NCBI GenBank assembly: GCA_036897485.1
Contig: JAYMTF010000875.1
Span: 1 to 28,774, forward strand
DNA from: Pelargonium nanum
Lineage: Eukaryota; Streptophyta; Magnoliopsida; Geraniales; Geraniaceae
Length of the DNA: 28,774 nt
Reading direction: 5' to 3'
Under the pieces are notes generated by a model. That model saw only the letters and a list, made by a program, of their open reading frames with translations, was not told the origin of the DNA and made no database searches. This document shows positions 22,001 to 28,774 of this stretch, piece after piece (the first letter of the stretch is position 1; each line of letters opens with the position of its first letter). The position numbers and the translations under genes are program-made.

Positions 22001-24555
22001 CTTTAAACTCTTACAGGATCATAGAGCCACTTGCGTCAAGGTGTGCAAAGTTTAGGTTCAAGCCTCTTCCAGAGGAAATCATGAGTACCCGTATATTACT
22101 TATTTGTAAAGAAGAAGGCCTCAATCTGGATGAAGAGGTATGGATCTATAGCTTCAAAGCATTTCATTGGAAGGTTGATTGTGTAGAAATGTGTTCTTTA
22201 ACGCTGTTGGTTTATGACACATTTATACAAAATATATGATGTGTGATTGTAGGCTCTGTCAACTTTAAGTTCTATCTCACAAGGAGATCTACGTCGGGCT
22301 ATTACATACTTGCAGGTATGAGGTATTTATAATTTTCACAATTTATATGTCCAAGTAACTGGCTACTTTTAATTATTCTTTGAGTTCTTGCAAAGTACAA
22401 GTTATTCTGCCAAGTTTGTTAATATTCTGCATTGGAATTTTAAAATGGTAAATGTTGAATTTTGAAATTTCTGCTTTCAGCATTTTGTCTGTGTCAGAAC
22501 CACAAAGAACCAGTTTCTTTTACATGCTCCCCTGCCCCACTAGATACTATGTATAAGCATGAGTCAAAAGCTACATGTTACATGTATCAATTTGTTCCTT
22601 ATGTAGAGCTGAGCTGGGGTTGATTTTTTAGCTCTTGGCATATTGACAAGCAGCAAACTGTTGCATTTTTTATAGCATGACATAAGGTTTAATGATCGGA
22701 TTGAGTTCAATATTTATTTTTCTTTCCATGAAAATGTACACTCTAGTGCTCTCTTGAACAGAAATTGCGTTGAGAAAATTGAAACAGGCGGAAGTTCCTA
22801 GGAATAGGATACAGGACAAGAAGAAAACATTTGTATTGTGGTTTTTGTTTCCTGCCAATGATATCTTTACTAGTTCCATGCACATGTCCCTTAGTAACAT
22901 AGAGATTGTGTTTATATTCTTGCAGGGAGCTGCTCGCTTATTTGGATCCTCGATTTCTTCCAAGGATCTAATTGGTGTGTCTGGGGTAAGTTTAATGGTG
23001 CTTAGGTTTTCAAAGGCTTTAATGTTTGAGTTTATTGACCAAATGTTTCCTGGAAAGATTTCTCCAAAAATAATATTTACCATTTGTATGAAACTAGACT
23101 AATTCCTAATTAATTCTTTCCTTCAACTTTTACAAGATCCAGACATAATTCCCACTGCATGATAAATTTGATTGGTAATCTTACTGACAGGTTTAAAGGA
23201 AAATATTCAAAAGGCTTGGTGCTTGCCCATAGTATGAATGTACATCAACCACATTGTGGCTATTTGCTGTCAAATAGAATTTTCTAAGACATGAACCAAA
23301 CTGCCTTGATTTGCATCCATTAACCTTAAGATTTTGTGCTTTTGTTTCTTGCCAAGGGTTGACAACCTTTTGTACAATTGATTCATGTGATAAACAAACC
23401 AATTTACCTTTTATTACCGAAAAAAACTCTCTTGGCGTGTTTGCTGCAACTCAACAACAGTTATTTCATTTTCTCTGTATTAGAATTCCATCTATGTCTT
23501 CTGACACTGAAATGTCAATTCATAAGGTAATTCCACTGGAGATAGTGGATGCATTTTTCTCAGCATGCAAAAGTGGTGATTTTGATTTGGCAAACAAGGA
23601 AGTTAATAATGTGATAGCTGAGGGATACCCAGTCTCACAGATGCTTACACAGGTTTCTTTCTTCTTTTTTCCTTTTTTTTTTAATTTGAAACAATGGTTC
23701 ACTACAGTCGGTTATTAACTAGTTGTTATACTACTAATACAATATTTTCTTCCAGCTATTTGATGTGGTTGTTGAAGCTGATGATATCTCAGATGAGCAG
23801 AAGGCTAGAATATGCAAGAGATTGGCAGAAACCGACAAGGTTACATGTTCTTAAATTTTCTTCTTTCTTAGTAGTCTTCTCTAAGCTGTATTTTAGAAAA
23901 TGATATCTGATGGTTTTTCATTCTTGAAATTATATTCTTACATATGCATATGACATACAACCATACTTGTGTGAGTTTTTGGTTTTCGAATCAGCCATCC
24001 CACTTGGCTAGTTGTTGATTGATGTAGTAGGGAGCCTAGATGTCCATCGAGATTAAACTATTTCTGAGAGGCGTAGACACCAAAGCCTTAAAAATAAGGG
24101 ATAATTCCTGAAAGCTGATCCCTGTTTGTGAATTTGAAAATCATACCAATAACTTTCAACTTCTAATCTGCAACATAGAATGGGTGCTATCATTTTAGAG
24201 ATGTCAAAAGGCTCGACCTACCTTTGAAATTGCTTGAACTAAGAGGCACCATTTTAGTCAGATGTGAAGCTAAGTCAGCTCTTTCATTTACTGATTTTAT
24301 TAGTTTCATATTTACCCTCACTTCATGCAATTGTTTGAAAATCTAAAATTTCCATCTCTGTGTTTTGGTTTGTTTAACTCCTTTCGTTGTATAGATTCTA
24401 GATGAGAACTTTCCGATACTAATTAATTGAAATTCTTTTATTTGTTCATGCAGTGTCTTGTTGATGGGGCAGACGAGTACTTGCAGCTACTTGATGTTGC
24501 CAGCAATACAATGCGAGCTCTTTGTAACATGCCACAAGAACTTAATTACGAGTGA
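19075..24555 (+). CDS. RFC4: Replication factor C subunit 4 (RFC4), clamp loader small subunit
   Basis: This is an AAA+ ATPase of the heteropentamer that loads PCNA onto primed DNA in the nucleus. Twelve exons: 19075-19118, 19209-19287, 19416-19495, 20387-20509, 20597-20666, 20767-20840, 22017-22137, 22253-22315, 22926-22985, 23527-23652, 23756-23839 and 24454-24555. They sum to 1026 bp, 341 residues plus stop, with every phase consistent. Motifs are N-terminal WVEKYRPK, Walker [10 protein letters not shown] (49-57), Walker B LDEAD (121-125), sensor 1 in [10 protein letters not shown], the SRC arginine-finger motif (164-166) and sensor 2 GDLRR (208-212), then the C-terminal collar ending QELNYE. 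The start has a good plant context (ACAAATGGCT). Intron 5 begins with GC (CAG|GCAAGT) rather than GT. The exon 10 acceptor, CATAAG, lacks a strong pyrimidine tract. Length and sequence agree with Arabidopsis RFC4/EMB1968 from memory; the other RFC small subunits differ. Confidence 0.96.
20667..20766 (+). other. GC-AG intron (RFC4 intron 5)
   Basis: Exon 5 ends GATGCTCAG and the intron begins GCAAGTT, the usual extended consensus of GC donors. It ends at CTTTTCAG|AATGCC. No nearby GT keeps [13 protein letters not shown] in frame. A run of eleven C (20674-20684) begins eight bases into the intron. Confidence 0.9.
21348..21690. mobile_element. Possible degraded hAT-type MITE in RFC4 intron 6
   Basis: The left end AGGGGTGCAAATGAGCC with following GGGTTGGGCCTGAA resembles the widespread AGGGGTGCAAACGAGCC-type ends of plant hAT-derived elements (recalled pattern). 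On the right, AGTTTGGCTCGTCATGAG near 21675 is a partial inverted counterpart. The inverted match is poor and no 8-bp duplication was fixed, so the limits are approximate. Confidence 0.35.
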
Positions 24556-24927
24556 TAGGTAGTTAATTAGAGACTCTAGATCCAAGACTCTGTATGAGGT
24601 GACTTAATGTAGAACACACTATTCGAAACATTTAATACACTACCAGTGACTCGTATAATGTCTCGTTTCTTCATCTTAGTTTTCTACTTCTGTTCACCTG
24701 TTTGACCTTCACTTCACATTGAGAAGTCTTACGAGTTGCATCTGCTTTGACCACCGAGCTTCCTTAAGGCCGCTTTTGTTTTGCCATACCCGGCACTCTG
24801 AAGATTATTATGTTGAAGCTTTATGTTATTTCAAAAGGCATGACAGCAACAGGACATGACTTTAACATGCCAAGGCGTGACTTATATATAATGGCAAACA
24901 CGATGATATCAGTTTTGTCATTGTCAG

Positions 24928-25045
24928 GTACTCATGTTTGAATGACGTGCATGCTATTCTTGATTTCCCGGGGGACCCACCTGATCTGCAACGCCGAGGT
25001 TTTCAAATACTGGTAAGCTCAGCAGGTACCTCTCGCTATCTGTAA
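24928..25045 (+). other. Exon-like open segment of unknown origin
   Basis: After TTGTCAG, an open frame reads YSCLNDVHAILDFPGDPPDL then QRRGFQIL, where a good donor ACTG|GTAAGC falls near 25013; read through, it stops at 25043-25045. GC content and residue composition are more protein-like than the surroundings. I do not recognise the family; it may be a gene fragment or part of an unannotated transcript. Confidence 0.25.
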
Positions 25046-25179
25046 TTGCATTATGCCAAAAATTTATAATAGAAAGTCAATAGCTACGTACATGGAGCCG
25101 TTTAAGATTTGGCCCACCAACCCTAGTTCATGCCTCTAATCTCGCCAGACCAATTTGGTCTTGCCTATATATATATGCA

Positions 25180-25189
25180 TATATATAAG
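25180..25189 (+). promoter_or_regulatory. TATA box candidate of the DUF688-like gene
   Basis: TATATATAAG, 70-80 bp before the start codon, sits at the end of a TA-rich run. The spacing leaves room for a transcription start about 30 bp downstream and a short leader. Confidence 0.55.
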
Positions 25190-25259
25190 ACTGAGAGCTA
25201 TAGCTTGTTTTTAAGTTTATTACTAGTGAGTCTGTTAGTTATTTCCAGTTACAAAAATA

Positions 25260-25808
25260 ATGGTAATGGCAGTTGTAGAATCAGAGGAATATTTCCAGAA
25301 AGCTGGAGCTGTTCCTTTCAAATGGGAGATCAGACCTGGAGTTCCCAAGGCTCAGTTTCTACAACAAGAGCCTAAGCCAGAGTCCAAGCCTAAGCCTAAT
25401 AAACCACAACCTTGTTTTAGTCGTTTATCGCCTCCGGAGCTCACGCCCCCGCCTTCCGGGTCTATCTTCGAGGCCCGTACCGGTTCCTTCCGGTCGGCCC
25501 CGCGCACCCGCTCTGAGCGGTGGAGGTTGGATCGGACAATGGCCCGACCCGAGGCCATGTCCCCGGGGTGCTTCCCTGCTCCTCTCAAGCGAAATGAAAG
25601 CAAGAAGTTGAAACTGAGGCCCGGAGGTGAACTTGATTACTGTAAGGACCTTGAGACGCTTGCCCGGTGGTCCGTTTCGAGCCGGAGATCGCTGTTGCCG
25701 TTCTGCGAGTCACCGTCGTCGTGGTCGTCTTCGTCGTCGGACCAATCATTGTCATTGTCGCCTCAGCCCGTGAGTGACGCTGAGTGGGCTGCGTTTGGAC
25801 TTTTTTGA
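25260..25808 (+). CDS. DUF688-like plant protein, single exon
   Basis: An intronless 182-residue protein. Near the N-terminus, GAVPFKWEIRPGVPK (residues 15-29) is the PFxWExxPGxPK signature I associate with plant DUF688 proteins, whose function is unknown. A Lys/Pro repeat follows (PKPESKPKPNKPQP, about 38-51), then SRLSPPELTPPPSGS, a basic Arg-rich middle and a Ser-rich stretch (PSSWSSSSSDQSLSLS) before the terminal SDAEWAAFGLF. No signal peptide or membrane segment is seen; the composition suggests a largely disordered protein. The start at 25260 (MVMAVVESEEY) could be the Met two codons later. The coding part is markedly GC-rich against its flanks. A TATA-like box 70-80 bp upstream supports the start. 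Confidence 0.85.
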   Translation: MVMAVVESEEYFQKAGAVPFKWEIRPGVPKAQFLQQEPKPESKPKPNKPQPCFSRLSPPELTPPPSGSIFEARTGSFRSAPRTRSERWRLDRTMARPEAMSPGCFPAPLKRNESKKLKLRPGGELDYCKDLETLARWSVSSRRSLLPFCESPSSWSSSSSDQSLSLSPQPVSDAEWAAFGLF

Positions 25809-26606
25809 GTATGATGAGTTGGTATTTGTGTTTTGTTATATTTTGTGGCGCTACCATTTGAATATGAGTAGTAGTATTAGTTTAGATTGGTCACTGGTCA
25901 ACTTTTTAGGCATGATATATTATATGATATGATGTTGGTCTAAAAAGTCTAAAGATTGGAGCATGCCATGGTGTCTCCTATTATGTTTTCACAGTAAACG
26001 AGAGGAAACACAAATGCTTTAAGGCAATATATTGTTTAAATTAATGATGTTTTTGGAGTACTTGCTCCTACAAAGTACAATCTTTCTTTCTACAAGTTGA
26101 TCAAGAAGAAGGAAGATGAATTTATTTTAATTTAATATTAAAGAAACAAAACTGAATTCGACCAAGGCAGCAGACTGGTCAAAACCATAACCAGAAGAAT
26201 CATTCTCACCTCTCAAAATCATTCAATTGAAATTTGGACCCATAAAAATAAAAAATTTAAAATATGAACTCGTAATTACTTTTTCCTCAACAGTTGAGAG
26301 GAGGTACGCGCACCGAATTTAAGTATATTCGTCCTTAATTTTAGTACAAAAAACAAGGCTCAAACAGCTCAGACTGGGACTAAATTGGAGACGAGTATGT
26401 AAAAAGAAAATCTAAGAAGACTCGATATGTTTGCCATATCAAAATGGTTGATTCGAAAATAACGGTCAAAACGGGAGTCGAACACCAAATATACACAAAG
26501 GGATATGATTAGTGACCCACATGCTGGGGCGCCCCACGTGCTGCATGCAACACCTCCATTCGCCATGTCACCTGTCGCGGTCAACATGCCATGTGAAACT
26601 TCCTAC
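25809..26606. other. Spacer downstream of the DUF688-like gene
   Basis: 3' UTR followed by AT-rich spacer. Near 26520-26590 a patch richer in GC includes GGGGCGCCCC and CCCACGTGC. No gene was recognised. Confidence 0.4.
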
Positions 26607-26676
26607 CACGTGGCATGATGACTCGTGTAGTCAAATAGTGACACGTGGCATGATTACTTGTGTAGTCAAATAGTGA
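26607..26676. repeat. Two-copy 35-bp tandem repeat carrying G-boxes
   Basis: Units 26607-26641 and 26642-26676 match at 33 of 35 positions. Each starts with CACGTGGCATGAT and ends with GTAGTCAAATAGTGA. CACGTGGC is a G-box/ABRE-type core bound by plant bZIP and bHLH factors (established knowledge). Another CCACGTGC lies just upstream, near 26535. No gene start is close, so a promoter role is uncertain. Confidence 0.85.
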
Positions 26677-28348
26677 AAATATTTTTAAGTAGGAGATGTC
26701 AAATCATAAGGAAAGAAAAGTCAATAATCCGTAATAACTTAAAAATTTCGGACAATTATTCAATACGGTGTAATATGATTATAAGTGAAATTAATAGTGA
26801 AGTAAACTAAAACAGAGAAGACAAAAGCAGAGAAACAATAACATAAAGCAATTCAGGGATTAGAGTTCACTAATTGTACGATAAGTTAACCACTATCAAA
26901 CTAAAATCAATCAGTTGAGCAGACAATTGTACATGAAACTATGTAAGCCCTTTTCCGAGCACACTTGCAAGTCCTAATAAGATCTTGACCTTATTGATTG
27001 CTCGCACAAGGGTCCAAACAAGTTAGGCCGTTGAGATGAATTAACAACTCACACTAGTATTAATCTCTATATCTAGACGATTGATTAATACGCTGAATTG
27101 ATTTAGTCAGGTGCACAAAAGATCTATATCGAGGCTAATTTGTTGATCTAAAGGCAAGATCAAACATCTTCTATGCAAACGTTGAGTTTGGATCAATTGA
27201 AACTTCCCAATGACTAACATTTTTAGAATCATAAACAATCAAATCTTAACAATTGGTTACACTCATGATCCCTAGATCAAAAATGTTTAGACGCTTATAC
27301 TAATCATGAAACATATAGCAAACAATATTGAAAGCAAAGAATATTGCATTCAAATTGAGTTAAGAAATATGTTGCACAATAGAGTGGTCTTCACTTGATT
27401 GTTCTCTTCCATACTTCAAAGCTCTGAAACTATCAGTAAAACTATTCTAAAATGCTAAACTAGTGTTTTTACAAGACATTACTAGAACTTAAAAGTAATA
27501 TTATTATGAAGTAAAAATAACTAGAAGAATATGAACAATAAATTAGTTCTCACGGGACTTACATTATATAACACCCTAACAAGCGCGCCAGAGCAGAGCT
27601 TCTACTGATTGACTGTACACGAAAGACTACTTCCTTCCCATGTAGCAGATATATGAAACTAGAACTGCACAACGAATAATTCAGAACAAAACAGCCAAAA
27701 AGAGTTCTTCAAACAAGTCAGTAAGTTGCTTGTATTAGTCAAAAGAAATTTTAACGAAATGCAAGGCAACACATAAATACATTATCGGATACAAATTCGA
27801 GGTGAAAACTCAAGTCTGATTTTGCACTTCATGTTCTTATCATTATTCTGCTACATGTTTCATTCATATTCGTCACTTGCTCATCAAAGTAAATATCCTA
27901 TAAGTAAACATTACAAATCTTATACTACACAACATTACACACAACTTATAAAATGAAAAAAATCACATGGAGCAACAAATTTTGTCAAAACAATGAGCAG
28001 AGTAATTCTTCACTATTCCCCTTCACCCTTTTTCTTCCCTTTAACTTCCTATTGGGCGTTTCTTTTGGTGGGGGCTGATTACGCGCAGTCATGGTGTACA
28101 GGTACTGAACCAATTCTTCAAAACTTCACATTCCTCAGTCACTTTCTTCACAGAATCTTCCCCAGCTACCAAATTTCACATTCCTCAATCACTTTACCAC
28201 GACTTCTTTGATATCAGAAAGTTCTAAGATCAATGACCCTTGACTATTTTCATTTGGGCTCTCCCTCTAGTCCTCGTGATCATCTAACTAAAAATTCACA
28301 TGAAATGATGCTTCTTCATTTTCCAATTCCAAAGTCAATTGTTTTTTT
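26677..28348. other. AT-rich spacer and 3' region of the last gene
   Basis: About 1.7 kb with no coding signal. The part nearest 28348 is the 3' UTR of the minus-strand gene. It contains a 21-bp direct repeat, TTCACATTCCTCAGTCACTTT at 28125 and with one change at 28175. The stretch 26860-27480 has the look of noncoding retrotransposon-derived filler, but I found no LTR ends. Confidence 0.35.
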
Positions 28349-28627
28349 TTAGTTCTCTTCCCCAGGCGCAGCTCCATCTTCCATCTCTTCACTAGCCTTC
28401 TGATGCTGTGCATCGTTTTTCTCATGCCCTTGAGAGTCACTACTCTCCACAGGCTCATCTGTAGAAGCAGGAATAGACTGGAAAGTGTTCCAGTCATCAT
28501 CGTCCTCGCTGTCATCTTTCTCTTGACTTTCACTTTGTGGCACTGGTAACTTGATCTCAAATGATGATGACACAGGCTTCACTTTTGCTGCAGCTTGATC
28601 TTGTGCAACAGAAGCCCGGATGATATC
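28349..28627 (-). CDS. Last exon of a probable HEATR5/SWEETIE-like protein (5' partial)
   Basis: The acceptor ATTTCAG at 28628-28634 (minus strand) opens a 92-codon frame: DIIRASVAQDQAAAKVKPVS, then SSSFEIKLPVPQSES, then an acidic run with DDDDWNTFQSIPAST and a low-complexity Glu/Ser tail ending GAAPGEEN. Acidic WxxFQSxPAST tails are what I recall from the C-terminus of plant SWEETIE/HEATR5, a very large HEAT-repeat protein of the trans-Golgi and endosomal system. Only this exon is visible; 28635-28774 is intron, and the body of the gene lies to the right. The coding exon is clear; the family name is tentative. Confidence 0.55.
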   Translation of the reverse strand, partial: DIIRASVAQDQAAAKVKPVSSSFEIKLPVPQSESQEKDDSEDDDDWNTFQSIPASTDEPVESSDSQGHEKNDAQHQKASEEMEDGAAPGEEN

Positions 28628-28774
28628 CTGAAATTACAGAATTTAGTCCAAGAGAAAATCCATGATCAATGTTTCATGTCAGTTTCAATCAATGAAGACA
28701 AACAAGAAATATATTGGTTTGGCCAAAAAATTTAGGCTTAGGTTCTTTATTAGACAAACAAGTAATATATATAT

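Larger units (their letters stand above)
24556..25259. other. Intergenic region between RFC4 and the DUF688-like gene
   Basis: RFC4 3' UTR, then spacer. A TATA-like TATATATAAG at 25180-25189 lies about 70 bp before the next ATG and is a good core promoter candidate for it. Confidence 0.5.

Noticed and set aside
27993..28211. 72-residue plus-strand ORF near the last gene
   Set aside because: Lies in the likely 3' UTR of the minus-strand gene and shows no recognisable domain.
28288..28560. Minus-strand ORF overlapping the last exon in another frame
   Set aside because: Basic, Met/Arg/Lys-rich translation typical of an off-frame reading of acidic codons; the frame after the splice acceptor at 28627 is the coding one.
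1..28774. CRISPR arrays, operons, tRNA or rRNA genes
   Set aside because: The window is plant nuclear DNA; no spaced identical repeats and no RNA-gene signature were seen by eye, though a covariance search was not possible.

Overview
The window is nuclear DNA of a flowering plant. It has spliced genes with GT-AG introns, AT-rich spacers, a chloroplast-targeted ribosomal protein gene, a CC-NBS-LRR resistance gene and scraps of LINE, Ty1/copia and MITE elements. The gene families and codon use point to a core eudicot, probably a rosid. The species cannot be named from sequence alone.

Layout, left to right. (1) 1-3639, minus: ALG6, the ER alpha-1,3-glucosyltransferase of N-glycan precursor assembly; six exons are visible and the 3' end runs off the left edge. 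(2) 4256-5656, plus: plastid ribosomal protein PSRP3/Ycf65, two exons, divergent from ALG6 across a 616-bp shared upstream region. (3) 6590-8463, minus: an IST1-like ESCRT-III regulator, five exons, convergent with PSRP3. (4) 8464-11176: spacer with a 408-bp TA-flanked MITE. (5) 11177-14832, minus: a CC-NBS-LRR (RGA type) gene broken by a one-base frameshift in a ten-base homopolymer. (6) 14833-19074: transposon-rich spacer holding a 5'-truncated LINE with a 13-bp target-site duplication and the 3' end plus LTR of a copia element. (7) 19075-24555, plus: RFC4, a clamp-loader subunit, reconstructed as 12 exons encoding 341 residues, with one GC-AG intron. (8) 25260-25808, plus: a single-exon DUF688-like protein. 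(9) 25809-28348: AT-rich spacer with a 35-bp tandem duplication containing G-boxes. (10) 28349-28627, minus: the last exon of a gene that continues off the right edge, probably a HEATR5/SWEETIE-like trafficking protein.

The genes are independent housekeeping functions (ER glycosylation, plastid translation, endosomal sorting, DNA replication) plus one immune receptor. They do not form a pathway or a cluster. I found no convincing new biological system. The points most worth a second look are the NLR homopolymer frameshift, the GC-AG intron in RFC4 and the cleanly delimited transposon remnants. Exon boundaries were set by hand from splice signals, phase and family similarity known from memory; no alignment was run.
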